Shown piece by piece: positions 1 to 9,671 of a DNA stretch of 64,000 nucleotides. Source of the stretch: Psychrobacter sp. AH5 (GTDB taxonomy: Bacteria > Pseudomonadota > Gammaproteobacteria > Pseudomonadales > Moraxellaceae). The position numbers and the translations under genes are program-made. The stretch spans positions 2,542,001 to 2,606,000 of the forward strand of contig NZ_JAMBMT010000001.1 of the NCBI RefSeq assembly GCF_040371085.1, given 5' to 3'. Within the stretch, counting starts at the first letter, position 1. The number at the start of each line of letters is the position of its first letter. The notes under the pieces are model-generated. The model saw nothing but the letters and a program-made list of their open reading frames with translations. It had not been told where the DNA came from and did no database searches.

Positions 1-342
1 CTCTTGCTCTGCCAACTGCTTTACAAAGTTGTTGAGCGCTGGTGACACTGCCGGATAGCTGATAGTGCCGTCATTATGAGCGCCGTTATGGTTCGCTAAT
101 AATTGCTTAAAAGCAGAATCATCATCACTAGCTACTTGCGAGTCATAAAGATCAACCAAAGCAGCTGACTTATGCTCAGCGGTAACCGCTGGGTTCTCTA
201 GCCAGTTAAGAAACGCTTTGTCATTGACAATTTGACTAGCGATAAACAAGAAATTTTCCCACTCGTTTACAGCCCCGTTTTCATTGGCATAGTCAAACGC
301 GGCTCTAGCGTAGGGTCGTGCTAAGGTTGATAGGTCAGCCAT
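1..342 (-). CDS. atpH: ATP synthase F1 subunit delta (partial, 3' end outside window)
   Basis: Reading leftwards from the ATG at 342, the protein starts [19 protein letters not shown], the typical start of the delta subunit, whose first helix carries the YARA motif. Delta joins the F1 catalytic head to the b-subunit stalk of the membrane ATP synthase. The gene runs off the left edge, so only about 114 codons are visible. It starts 13 bases after the atpF stop, in the usual order B-E-F-H, and is expected to be followed outside the window by atpA, G, D and C. The identification rests on the N-terminal motif and the operon position together. Confidence 0.95.
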   Translation of the reverse strand, partial: MADLSTLARPYARAAFDYANENGAVNEWENFLFIASQIVNDKAFLNWLENPAVTAEHKSAALVDLYDSQVASDDDSAFKQLLANHNGAHNDGTISYPAVSPALNNFVKQLAEQE

Positions 343-355
343 TATATCCTCACAG

Positions 356-826
356 TTACAGCTTTGCCGCCAGTTGGTCTAACATGCTAGCATGCTTTTG
401 CATATCGACTCTATCTTGCAAAATCTTTTCAGCACCAAGGACAGAAAGTTCAGCGACTTGAGCACGCAATGACTCGCGAGCTTGATTGATCTCTTGATCA
501 ATGGCCGCTTGGGCTTGCTGACGGATACGCTCACCTTCTATTTGGGCTTGTGATTTAGCATCTTCAACCAGTTGGTTGGCGCTCTTATTCGCTTGTTCAA
601 TCAAGGCAGCGGCTTTAGTCTTAGCAAGATCAAGCTCTTGCTGGACGTCCTGCTCTGCCGTTGCCAAGTCAGCTTTTGCTTTTTCGGCGGCATTCAAGCC
701 CTCAGCGATTTTACGCTGACGATCATTGATAGCGCCGATAAGTGGTGGCCACACGAACTTCATGCAAAAAACCACAAATATTGCAAAAGCAATGGCTTGA
801 CCGACGATGGTAAAATTGATGTTCAC
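356..826 (-). CDS. atpF: ATP synthase F0 subunit b
   Basis: A 156-residue protein, the usual length for bacterial subunit b. Residues about 5-26 form one hydrophobic membrane helix, with the motif [13 protein letters not shown] at its end. Everything after it is a long charged helix rich in Ala, Glu, Lys and Gln, as expected for the coiled-coil peripheral stalk that holds F1 against the membrane ring. It sits between atpE and atpH in the canonical order. The 141-base gap before it (827-967) is wider than the other gaps in the operon, and no terminator is evident there. Confidence 0.97.
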   Translation of the reverse strand: MNINFTIVGQAIAFAIFVVFCMKFVWPPLIGAINDRQRKIAEGLNAAEKAKADLATAEQDVQQELDLAKTKAAALIEQANKSANQLVEDAKSQAQIEGERIRQQAQAAIDQEINQARESLRAQVAELSVLGAEKILQDRVDMQKHASMLDQLAAKL

Positions 827-967
827 GTGATCACCTCTTTGTTAATGAAAAATCAGTTTCATTGATCCTGTCCAACCGTCAAACTCTGCATAACTTATTG
901 CTTGTACCTTCAAAACACCAAGATAAACAAATTATGACGGTTAAACATTTACAACTGAGCTTTCTGA

Positions 968-1228
<261 letters not shown>

Positions 1229-1249
1229 TTATGCCTATTGAATGTCTAA

Positions 1250-2128
<879 letters not shown>

Positions 2129-2293
2129 TCATTAATCAACGATTTACTCAGCTACCAAAACATGGTTGTCGTCTACTGAGGTTTATTAGGATATTGTCGC
2201 CGCTATCTTCAGTAACATCGTAGCGACGCAATAAACGCTTATTTAGCGCTCCTATCCTCAACAACAGCCATCCCAATCTAACTTGTATCTGTC

Positions 2294-2324
2294 ATGCAAA
2301 TGCTTGTTTTTATTAGCATTGCAT
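2294..2324. repeat. inverted repeat upstream of atpB
   Basis: ATGCAAATGCT and AGCATTGCAT form a 10-pair stem with one bulged A and a 10-base T-rich loop. It lies between the terminator at 2339-2376 and atpB. There is no T run on the minus side, so this is more likely an operator or leader structure of the atp operon than a second terminator. Confidence 0.4.
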
Positions 2325-2338
2325 AAATTTTAGCTATG

Positions 2339-2376
2339 AAAAAAGGGCCTAAAAGTAATGACTACTAGCCCTTTTT
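2339..2376 (-). terminator. intrinsic terminator between atpI and atpB
   Basis: On the minus strand a stem AAAAAGGGC / GCCCTTTTTT with an 18-base loop ends in six T residues. It separates atpI from the atpB-led operon. The same stem also has five T on the plus strand, so it could act in both directions. Confidence 0.7.
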
Positions 2377-2477
2377 ATACACATATAACCTTGCTACCTA
2401 TGAGCCGTTATATGTTGGTCCGCCTATCCCTTTGGCAAGACTTTTGCTCAGCGATTACGCTTGAGCAAAACAATTAG
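2339..2477 (-). ncRNA. candidate structured small RNA between atpI and atpB
   Basis: Read on the minus strand, a sigma-70-like promoter (TTTACA at 2512-2507, 17-base spacer, TAATAT at 2489-2484) predicts a start near 2477. The next 140 bases hold three hairpins in a row: 2470-2442 (12 base pairs around an ATTA loop, one bulge), 2415-2381 (9 perfect pairs, 17-base loop) and 2376-2339 (an AAAAAGGGC / GCCCTTTTTT stem ending in six T). The last looks like an intrinsic terminator. No convincing ORF lies in it. I do not recognise it as 6S, SRP, RNase P or tmRNA. It could instead be a long 3' UTR of atpI. Confidence 0.45.
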
Positions 2478-2483
2478 CTGTGT

Positions 2484-2512
2484 ATATTAATGCAACGTTG
2501 TATTCGTGTAAA
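2484..2512 (-). promoter_or_regulatory. sigma-70-like promoter for the candidate small RNA
   Basis: On the minus strand the -35 hexamer TTTACA (2512-2507) is separated by exactly 17 bases from TAATAT (2489-2484). These match the consensus at 5 of 6 and 4 of 6 positions. It lies 215 bases downstream of the atpI stop and just upstream of the first hairpin of the candidate RNA. The prediction is from sequence only. Confidence 0.4.
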
Positions 2513-2726
2513 GTCAATTATTCGTTTTTTATCGACTGTATAACTAAGGTAGGAGTTGACATCCACGCCAGTATGGCTTTAAGTCGATAATTAATTTGTA
2601 AGATATTATTATAATTGGTTGCCTTTCATCCAAATTAGGCGTAAAGCGCTCGTAATAAATCTTGGAATCCTAAATACTGCGGCTAACTGATTGGGATAAA
2701 GCCAATAACTTCGCCGGTCAGCAATA

Positions 2727-3125
2727 CTACTTTATACGTCCGAGCATCAACACATGACTTATTTTCATTACGATAAAGCCTGCAAACAAAGCTAATGGTG
2801 ACAAAGGTTTTATGGTGATAAAAATCAGCGCAAAACCAAAGACAGTTAATGCCCATTTAAGCGCTTGACCGCGAAAAAACTGACTAACAATGCGGTTACG
2901 AGCGCGATAGCCGCTATGGCTAAACATAAACATCGCAAAGACCATCTGCGTCACAAAGCTTAATAATCCGCCAATAGCCGCACTTTTGGCTACTGTTAGC
3001 TCGCCGTTGAACCCTATGCTGTCAATAAGCCAAGCGCCAATAATCACTATTAGTAGCGCCCAAGTTTGTCTCTTGAGATAGACCCTGATTTGATCTTTTT
3101 GACTGCGTTTGGCAGGTTGAGTCAC
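2727..3125 (-). CDS. atpI: ATP synthase assembly protein I
   Basis: A 132-residue protein with about four hydrophobic helices and a basic N terminus (TQPAKRSQKDQIRVYLKRQ). The motif IGGLLSFVTQMVFAMFMF is typical of AtpI, the small membrane protein that helps assemble the c-ring and often begins atp operons. Here it is 610 bases from atpB with a terminator between, so it appears to be transcribed separately. That is looser linkage than in E. coli. AtpI diverges quickly, so the call rests on topology, length and position. Confidence 0.85.
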   Translation of the reverse strand: MTQPAKRSQKDQIRVYLKRQTWALLIVIIGAWLIDSIGFNGELTVAKSAAIGGLLSFVTQMVFAMFMFSHSGYRARNRIVSQFFRGQALKWALTVFGFALIFITIKPLSPLALFAGFIVMKISHVLMLGRIK

Positions 3126-3293
3126 GCTCTATCCTAATTAGGAGATAAATGTAATTTGGCACTTATTGAACTAAATCAAGCGCGAGTATTATAAGGAGTC
3201 ATCTAGAGTTTCGCAAGGAAAATACCGTTACTATCAACGATTTACCTTATCTAGTAGACTCGCAGCTTTGCTTTGGCTACTTTGAGCCGCAGT

Positions 3294-4187
3294 TTAACTG
3301 GTGCAATTGATGATTTGCTGAGCCATCGTGCTCCAACCGCTAACAAAGTTTTTGCTAGTACTCATATCCTCAGCTTGTACCGTGATAGTGACGGGCTTGA
3401 GCTTACTAACTAAGCCGCTAGCGGGTTTACTTTGAGTGATAAGGCACATCGTTTTGAGCGGACGCTGCTCATCAAGCCAACGCAATTGACTGGCTTTTGG
3501 CGCTAGATGATGATCGCTAGTTAAGCTGCCAACCAGCTGTAGGTTTAGACTACTCTCCAGATAATGGTAAGCATCATGATAAGCCCAATAAGGTCTGCTC
3601 TGCTGCCTATTTTGCCGCTGAGTCGCGACTGCTCTATCCATTTGCTCAGCGAACTTTTTGGCATTATTGTGATAAATCGCTTTGTACTTCGGATTGGCAT
3701 GGCTATGAATAACCGCTAGCGCTCGGGTAATAGCTTTGGCGTTTTCCGGATCGAGCCAAATATGCGGATCCAAAGTGTTGGCAATAGGCTTGCCTTTGAC
3801 ATCGCGCAGTGGATAGCGCGTAAAAGCATTAAAATCAAACAAAGAGATAGCATTGGGCGCTTTATCTAGGCTCGAAGCTAAGTTGTTTTCTAATGATTTG
3901 CCAAACCAAACCACAAAGGTGCTATCACCAATCGTCTTAATATCGCCAGGACTAACGCTACCGTGATGCCCAACCTCCCCTGGATTTAATAATTGCTTGG
4001 CAGCTGGCGCGCCCTCGGTTACCGCCGCGCTTAATAAAAATAGCGGATAATTACTGACGCTTACGGTATTGGCCGCTTGGGCGCTTATTGGACTGGCTAT
4101 GATCAAGCTTGCACTGATGGCCAGCAGCCAAGATTTTGGCTGAGCATAATGTTTTAGGGTTGCTAGTGCTTTGTTTATTATTCTCAT
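3294..4187 (-). CDS. znuA: zinc ABC transporter, periplasmic zinc-binding protein
   Basis: A 297-residue exported protein with a cleavable signal (hydrophobic stretch LLAISASLIIASPISAQAA). It carries the family's histidine ligands in GHHGSVSPGD, LDPHIWLDPENA and YWAYHDAYHYLE. It delivers periplasmic zinc to ZnuB/ZnuC. The long histidine-rich loop found in E. coli ZnuA is absent here, leaving a compact member. It diverges from zur-znuC-znuB, and the shared 156-base region contains a perfect Zur-box palindrome, so zinc-dependent repression is very likely. Confidence 0.92.
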   Translation of the reverse strand: MRIINKALATLKHYAQPKSWLLAISASLIIASPISAQAANTVSVSNYPLFLLSAAVTEGAPAAKQLLNPGEVGHHGSVSPGDIKTIGDSTFVVWFGKSLENNLASSLDKAPNAISLFDFNAFTRYPLRDVKGKPIANTLDPHIWLDPENAKAITRALAVIHSHANPKYKAIYHNNAKKFAEQMDRAVATQRQNRQQSRPYWAYHDAYHYLESSLNLQLVGSLTSDHHLAPKASQLRWLDEQRPLKTMCLITQSKPASGLVSKLKPVTITVQAEDMSTSKNFVSGWSTMAQQIINCTS

Positions 4188-4294
4188 AACGACTCTTTTG
4201 CCAATCGGTATCGATAGATGGTTAAAATATAGAGGGCTAAATAACTAAGCTAATTAACTAAACAGTTAAATAGTCTAGTGTCTGACTTTCATTA

Positions 4295-4309
4295 TGTTAT
4301 ACTATAACA
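4295..4309. promoter_or_regulatory. Zur box
   Basis: TGTTATACTATAACA is a perfect 7-1-7 palindrome centred at 4302. It matches the core of the gammaproteobacterial Zur box (TGTTATANTATAACA). It lies between the divergent znuA and zur starts, 35 bases before the zur ATG. It should repress both transcription units when zinc is plentiful, including autoregulation of zur. Confidence 0.85.
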
Positions 4310-4343
4310 ATAAAAAGTGCACCCTTATTTTTAGGAGTGGGTT

Positions 4344-4859
4344 ATGACTAATGCGCTATCATCTTGCGATCATCTTCATGACGTTCAGCATTTAAACAAC
4401 AGCGATATCAGTGCGCGCTTGACAGCAGCTATCGAACAATGCCGTCATCGCGGGGTGCGTTTTACGCCGCTACGTCAGCAGATATACAAGCTAGTCTTGC
4501 AAGCTAAGCGGCCGGTTGGCGCTTATGATTTAATTACCCAGCTTCAGCAAACTCGCCTTTTGGCTAAAGACCAAAAACAAAGTAAAAATGTCGCCCCGCC
4601 AACGGTTTATCGCAGCTTGGAGTTTTTATTAGAGCAAGGCCTGATTCATCAGTTGACCTCCATCAACGCTTATGTACCCTGCTGTCATCCTCGCGCTCAG
4701 CATGCGGCGGCGTTTTTGATTTGTGAGTACTGTCAGAGGGTGCAAGAATGTAGCAGCCTACCAGTACAAGAGATGATGGGATTTGCAGAGCAAGATGCTG
4801 GATTTTTGGTCAATCATAGCGTCATAGAGCTAAGCGGACGTTGCCAAGCTTGTCAGTAG
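4344..4859 (+). CDS. zur: zinc uptake regulator, Fur family
   Basis: A 171-residue Fur-family repressor. The N-terminal winged helix contains RFTPLRQQIYKLVLQAKRPVGAYDL and PPTVYRSLEFLLEQGLIHQL. Two Cys pairs, CEYCQ and CQACQ, form the structural zinc site, and HPRAQHAAAFLIC supplies His ligands. Its position beside znuA, znuC and znuB, with a Zur box 35 bases upstream, distinguishes Zur from Fur. The SD sequence AGGAG precedes the ATG. It is probably cotranscribed with znuC (80-base gap). Confidence 0.93.
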   Translation: MTNALSSCDHLHDVQHLNNSDISARLTAAIEQCRHRGVRFTPLRQQIYKLVLQAKRPVGAYDLITQLQQTRLLAKDQKQSKNVAPPTVYRSLEFLLEQGLIHQLTSINAYVPCCHPRAQHAAAFLICEYCQRVQECSSLPVQEMMGFAEQDAGFLVNHSVIELSGRCQACQ

Positions 4860-4939
4860 CTTTTTTCACTGCAATATCTTAGCTTTGATGAATTTATTAG
4901 TCTTAAACTCAACACCACTTTTTAACTTACAGGTCAGCT

Positions 4940-5722
4940 ATGAGCGCAAACACCTTATCGATTGACAGCAATAATAGCACTAAGCTATTGAGCCTTGACA
5001 ATGTCAGCTACGACATCGATAAGCAGCGCTTGCTATCGCATATCAGCATAGATATCGCCGTTAATGAAACGGTGAGTCTTATTGGTCCTAATGGCGCTGG
5101 CAAATCGACTTTAGTCAAGCTCATCTTGGCGTTGATTCCTCCTAGTGAAGGCAGCATAAAGGCGCATCAACCGTTACAGCTTGGCTACGTGCCGCAGCGT
5201 TTCTCAATACCGTCCATTTTGCCACTGCGCGTCAAAGACTTATTAGCGCAGGCCGATAAACGCCGCTTACTACCACAGCAGCGCCAGTTTATATTTGATA
5301 ATTTATCCCTAAATCATCTGCTCTCACGGCAAATGGGGCATTTATCAGGCGGCGAGACTCAGCGCGTGTTACTCGCGCGCGCGCTGCTCGATAAGCCCAA
5401 TTTATTAATCTTAGATGAGCCGATGCAAGGCCTAGATCCTGATACTGAGGTTTGGCTGTATCAGTTCATCGATGAGCTGCCAGAGTTTTTGCGCTGTGCC
5501 ATGCTAGTGGTGTCTCATGATTTGCACTGGGTGATGAAAGGTAGCCGGCGCGTGGTTTGTCTCAATAAGCATATTTGCTGTGAAGGACAACCCAGCGAGC
5601 TTGCCGTCAGTCATGAGTTCAAAAAGCTCTTTGGCCATCATTATGAGCAGCCTTATGTGCATCAGCCTCACGCTTGCGAACACAGTGCTCATAGTAGTGC
5701 AGCAAGCGAGCTGACTTTTTAA
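4940..5722 (+). CDS. znuC: zinc ABC transporter, ATP-binding protein
   Basis: A 260-residue ABC ATPase with Walker A GPNGAGKST (near residue 50), signature LSGGETQRVLLARAL (near 135) and Walker B LLILDEPMQGLD, followed by the switch histidine in VSHDLHWV. The C terminus is rich in His (HHYEQPYVHQPHACEHSAH), a common feature of ZnuC that may bind zinc. It energises ZnuB. It lies between zur and znuB on the plus strand. Confidence 0.95.
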   Translation: MSANTLSIDSNNSTKLLSLDNVSYDIDKQRLLSHISIDIAVNETVSLIGPNGAGKSTLVKLILALIPPSEGSIKAHQPLQLGYVPQRFSIPSILPLRVKDLLAQADKRRLLPQQRQFIFDNLSLNHLLSRQMGHLSGGETQRVLLARALLDKPNLLILDEPMQGLDPDTEVWLYQFIDELPEFLRCAMLVVSHDLHWVMKGSRRVVCLNKHICCEGQPSELAVSHEFKKLFGHHYEQPYVHQPHACEHSAHSSAASELTF

Positions 5723-5796
5723 ACAAACTCGTCGATTTGCAAATTGCTCTCTTCTCTTTTAAACCACTTTTAGCAAATATTTAACGGATATCGGTT

Positions 5797-6624
5797 ATGA
5801 CTGCATGGTTAGCCATCATTGCCCCTGCTTGGATTGCCGGCAGTATTTTAGCACTGCTCTCAGCGCCGCTTGGTTGCCTAGTGCTATGGCGACGCATGGC
5901 GTTTTTTGCAGATGCGCTAGCTCATGGTACGCTGTTGGGCGTGGCGCTTGCGGTACTGTGGCAGCTGCCGATGGGTATTGGTATTGCTATGGTCAGCGTA
6001 TTAGTAGTATTGGGGCTGATAGTCATTGATGATGAGCGCTTACCCATGGATGCCGTATTAGCGGTAGTGGCAGTTACTTTATTGTGTTTAGGGCTGCTAA
6101 CCTTGACCCAGCTAACTGATCAGCAAGCTAACGTACTCGGGTTTTTATTTGGTAACTTGCTGGAGCTAGATTGGGCAGATCTGCCTATGCTTGCGGCTAG
6201 TGTAATCATCGGCTTGGCGCTACTGATCTATATTTGGCCGGCGCAAATTAAGCTGGCAACGCATGAAGCCTTAGCGCGTATTCAAGGCATTAGTCCGACT
6301 CGTCAACGCTTATTCTTTATGGGGGTATTAGCCGGATTTTGTGCTATTGCCTTGCAAGCGGTTGGTAGTTTATTGATTAGCGGCTTGTTAGTGTTACCAG
6401 CATTGAGCGCGAGGCTATGGTCAAGCTCTCCTAAACAGATGGTGATATTTGCGCTTGTGATGGCTCAGTTTGGCGTCACCTTGGGGGTTTGGGGCAGTGT
6501 TTGGTTAGACATTCAAACGGGCTTATCCATTGTTTTAGTGTTAGCTATGTTATTTTTTATAGCGCTGCTATTGTCAAAATTGAATTCTAAATTTGCAACC
6601 AACCTGCATCGAACCAAATCCTGA
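5797..6624 (+). CDS. znuB: zinc ABC transporter, permease
   Basis: A 275-residue permease of the ABC-3 family with about eight hydrophobic helices. The segments WRRMAFFADALAHGTLLGVAL and LFGNLLELDWADLP are characteristic of ZnuB. It forms the zinc channel across the inner membrane together with ZnuC. It is the last gene of the zur-znuC-znuB unit, 74 bases after znuC. No strong intrinsic terminator is visible after it. Confidence 0.95.
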   Translation: MTAWLAIIAPAWIAGSILALLSAPLGCLVLWRRMAFFADALAHGTLLGVALAVLWQLPMGIGIAMVSVLVVLGLIVIDDERLPMDAVLAVVAVTLLCLGLLTLTQLTDQQANVLGFLFGNLLELDWADLPMLAASVIIGLALLIYIWPAQIKLATHEALARIQGISPTRQRLFFMGVLAGFCAIALQAVGSLLISGLLVLPALSARLWSSSPKQMVIFALVMAQFGVTLGVWGSVWLDIQTGLSIVLVLAMLFFIALLLSKLNSKFATNLHRTKS

Positions 6625-6961
6625 TAAGTACTCATTAGTCAAAACAATAAGCACCTGCTAACCAAAACCTTATGCTAATCAACTTTATTTCACTAAACAG
6701 TTGGTCATTTAGTAAAATTATGCTATAAACAGCCTAAAATATTACCCGTATACTGGTGTGGAACGGACGCTACTGCTATGTATTTACCCCACTTATCGTT
6801 ATAATTTTGCTATATAAAACAGCGTTAAAGGTGTTATAAGATAATTATCAATGGTCAAAATCATTGCAGTGTTAGGCTTTTATTATTGTCGCTATAAGGG
6901 GAATAAATAGTGCGTGTAGCGGTAAGGATGTTCACTTTTAATGAGCTAAGAGTCTGTAGTC
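6625..6961. other. intergenic region znuB to cpdA-like gene
   Basis: 337 AT-rich bases with no ORF I would call. An imperfect Fur-like stretch (GATAATTATCAATGG near 6840-6856) is too weak to annotate as a site. The promoter of the downstream phosphodiesterase presumably lies here, but no clear -35/-10 pair stands out. Confidence 0.4.
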
Positions 6962-7804
6962 ATGTTGAGTTATCCTGCTTGTAAGATCAATGCTGTCGAT
7001 GAGCAACTAAACGTTTTGCAAATCACCGATATGCATCTGACAACGCCCACTACTCTAGAAGCTACCACGGCGCTTAGAGAGGATCAATCACAGTGCCAAC
7101 AGCATTTTGATAGCAGTCTTAAGCAAGCGTTAGCAGAAGATATTCGCTGTGATCTGATATTGGTGACCGGAGACTTAGTCAGTAAAGTGGATCCGCTAAC
7201 TTATGATTATATCTTTGATGCGCTAAAAAAAACGCAAATACCTTTTGCTTGTATCGCAGGCAATCATGATGTCACTGATGAGCTGGGCTACGATTTACCT
7301 TTTGATCAACGTCAGCTAATAGCTCGCTCTATGGATTCAAGATTACTCAACCAGCATGTGATTGAGAGCGAGTACTGGCAGCTATTATTGTTAGATTCCT
7401 CAGTCTCTGGCAAAATCTCAGGGGTACTAGCAAACGCTGATTTGGACTGGCTATGTCAGCAGCTTGATAACTGTGATAAGCCGGCTTTGTTGGCGCTACA
7501 TCATCACGTGCTGCCTATGAACTCTGAATGGATAGATGCTCATATGGTGGAGAACGCTGAGGAGTTTTGGCAACGTATAGACCGATATGAGCAATTGCGA
7601 GTCATTATCAGTGGTCATACTCATCAAGAACAAATTCGTCATAAAAACGGTGTCACTGTCTATTCAACTCCCTCAACTTGCTATCAGTTTTTGCCCAATA
7701 AAGATGAATTTAGCTATGATGAGCAGGCTAGCGCCGGATATCGCTGGTTGCAATTAGCAAACAATGGTAATCTTGCAAGCTGGGTTAAAAGACTAGATAC
7801 TTGA
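6962..7804 (+). CDS. cpdA: calcineurin-like phosphodiesterase, CpdA/Icc type
   Basis: A 280-residue cytoplasmic metallophosphoesterase with the full set of motifs: QITDMHL (D-x-H), LVTGDLVS (GD), CIAGNHDV (GNHD), LALHHHV and ISGHTHQEQ (GHTH). These residues hold two metal ions. The closest family I recognise is CpdA, which hydrolyses 3',5'-cyclic AMP and so tunes CRP/Vfr regulation. Related enzymes act on other phosphodiesters, so the substrate is inferred. It stands alone, with 264 bases before dksA. Confidence 0.8.
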   Translation: MLSYPACKINAVDEQLNVLQITDMHLTTPTTLEATTALREDQSQCQQHFDSSLKQALAEDIRCDLILVTGDLVSKVDPLTYDYIFDALKKTQIPFACIAGNHDVTDELGYDLPFDQRQLIARSMDSRLLNQHVIESEYWQLLLLDSSVSGKISGVLANADLDWLCQQLDNCDKPALLALHHHVLPMNSEWIDAHMVENAEEFWQRIDRYEQLRVIISGHTHQEQIRHKNGVTVYSTPSTCYQFLPNKDEFSYDEQASAGYRWLQLANNGNLASWVKRLDT

Positions 7805-8068
7805 TAGCCAGTTTTATTGGCATAATTTGGTTAACCCTAAAGGGTAAGTAGTACAATAATGATAAAGGATAGAATCATTACTCATTTACCCTTTGTAATT
7901 GATAAAGAATGGCCTCATATTAGCGCTTTACTTTATCCACTATGTTGTTTGCGTACCACGTGGTAAAACGTTCTAAAAAGGACAAGTCATAGGGTTAAAA
8001 TAAATTTTAAGCTCTTGTCTTTTGCAATCTCGTTTTGTGGAATTAATTTGGAAAAATAGGATACCCTT

Positions 8069-8506
8069 ATGAGCACTTCAACTACGTCTCCAGATGATGT
8101 AAAGTTCACCCCTTATGTGCCTGCCGAAGACGAAGAGTATATGTCTGATGCGCAGCTTGAACACTTCAAAGAGATCTTATTGGACTGGAAGAGCCAGCTG
8201 ATCGGTGAGGCGGATCGCACTAAGACTTATATCCAAGACGAGTCAAGCGCTATGCCAGATATCAATGATAGAGCGACTCAAGAAGAAGAGTTTGCTTTAG
8301 CGCTACGTACTCGTGACCGCGAGCGCAAGCTGATTCGTAAAATTGATAAATCAATAACAGAAATCGAGAACGATGATTATGGGTTTTGTGAAACTTGCGG
8401 TGTTGAGATTGGTCTGCGCCGCTTAGAGGCGCGTCCAACCGCTACGCAATGTATCGATTGCAAAACCTTATCTGAGATGAAAGAGCGGCAAAACCAAGGT
8501 CAATAG
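8069..8506 (+). CDS. dksA: RNA polymerase-binding transcription factor DksA
   Basis: A 145-residue DksA. The coiled-coil tip PDINDRATQEEEFALALRTR keeps the two aspartates that reach the RNA polymerase active site. The C-terminal zinc finger has four cysteines (CETC and CIDC). DksA works with ppGpp to reset transcription in starvation. It is followed by a clear terminator and then gluQ, the order seen in many Gammaproteobacteria. Confidence 0.97.
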   Translation: MSTSTTSPDDVKFTPYVPAEDEEYMSDAQLEHFKEILLDWKSQLIGEADRTKTYIQDESSAMPDINDRATQEEEFALALRTRDRERKLIRKIDKSITEIENDDYGFCETCGVEIGLRRLEARPTATQCIDCKTLSEMKERQNQGQ

Positions 8507-8536
8507 TTCTCTGCTCTAACCTGTGTACTGATTAGC

Positions 8537-8572
8537 AAGCGAGCGCTCTTTAATAAGATGGCTCGCTTTTTT
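8537..8572 (+). terminator. intrinsic terminator between dksA and gluQ
   Basis: AAGCGAGC (8537-8544) pairs perfectly with GCTCGCTT (8561-8568), followed by a six-T run. It ends 104 bases before the gluQ start. In Shigella a terminator in the equivalent place limits readthrough from dksA into gluQ, so a similar arrangement is plausible here. Confidence 0.85.
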
Positions 8573-8675
8573 ATGTTTAGTAACAAGAGAGTCGGCTATT
8601 GCTAAACGCTACTGAAAGTAAATATCTTTTTGAAAAAAGCTTGTTTATTCTAACGCCATCTTCTTATCTTAGTAG

Positions 8676-9668
8676 TTGATTATTTTGAATTTAAACAAAC
8701 ACTCAAGCTCAGCGTCTACCGCCAAACATCGACTGCAACGGCCAATAGGACGTTTTGCGCCTTCTCCTACTGGTGAGCTGCATCTGGGCTCTTTGACCAC
8801 CGCTTTAGCTAGCTACTGCCATATCAAGTCTTTGGGTGGAGATTGGCTGCTGCGGATAGAAGATACTGATACTGAGCGCTGTGATCGGCAGTTCACTGAG
8901 CAAATCTTGATAGATTTAGAGACCCTGCATTTGCATTGGGATGGGGATGTCATTTATCAGTCTGAGCGTACTGATATCTACCAAGATTATCTCTCATCAG
9001 CGCTAGCGCCTTTGACTTATGGCTGTGAGTGCTCACGTAAAACTCTAGCAAGCTATTGGGATAAGCGCCAAAATAACTTTGACTCTATTGCCCGCTCCAA
9101 GCAAGCCCTTCTAACTCGGCAGCCCAATCGACAAATCTATCCGCGCTGCTGTCTTAATGCCGATTTAGCAAAAGATAAGCATAAATTACGGGTGCAATTG
9201 CCCGATTATGCTATTGGCTTTAACGATGGGATTCAAGGGATGCAGTGGGCTAATCCGCAGCAAACTTTGGGCGATATGGTAGTACGCCGACAAGACGGTA
9301 TGATCAATTATATTCTTGCTGCCAGTATCGATGATGGTTTACAAAATGTCAGCCATGTTATGCGCGGACTAGATATCTTACCAATGACGACCGCGCAGAT
9401 TAGCCTGCTAGAAGTCGCCAAGCTACCTGCTGTCAGCCATTGGTATCATCTGCCATTGATATGTAATAAACAGGGACAAAAGCTCTCTAAGCAGAACCTA
9501 GCTCAGCCTATCGATACTCGCAACCCAAGCCAATTATTGAGTAGCGCTCTTGCGCTATTACAGCAACCAGCGCTCGATATCGATACGCCTGAGCGTATGC
9601 TTAGGCAAGCTATCAGTCAGTGGGACAATACACCGCTACAAAATAAGCAGCAATTAGCTGTGCTTTAA
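8676..9668 (+). CDS. gluQ: glutamyl-Q tRNA(Asp) synthetase
   Basis: A 330-residue paralogue of the GluRS catalytic domain without an anticodon-binding domain. It has the HIGH-like motif [13 protein letters not shown] and the KMSKS-like KLSKQN, plus Cys residues around CECSRKTL and YPRCC for zinc. It attaches glutamate to the queuosine in tRNA(Asp), a tRNA modification rather than an aminoacylation. There is no ATG before the HIGH motif. The frame opens with TTG at 8676 and a second TTG at 8685, so the start is uncertain. Its stop lies three bases from the convergent ftsW stop. Confidence 0.92.
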   Translation: MIILNLNKHSSSASTAKHRLQRPIGRFAPSPTGELHLGSLTTALASYCHIKSLGGDWLLRIEDTDTERCDRQFTEQILIDLETLHLHWDGDVIYQSERTDIYQDYLSSALAPLTYGCECSRKTLASYWDKRQNNFDSIARSKQALLTRQPNRQIYPRCCLNADLAKDKHKLRVQLPDYAIGFNDGIQGMQWANPQQTLGDMVVRRQDGMINYILAASIDDGLQNVSHVMRGLDILPMTTAQISLLEVAKLPAVSHWYHLPLICNKQGQKLSKQNLAQPIDTRNPSQLLSSALALLQQPALDIDTPERMLRQAISQWDNTPLQNKQQLAVL

Positions 9669-9671
9669 TTT

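Noticed and set aside
6838..6868. Fur box upstream of the cpdA-like gene
   Set aside because: GATAATTATCAATGGTCAA matches only about half of the 19-base consensus, and the gene has no iron-related role.
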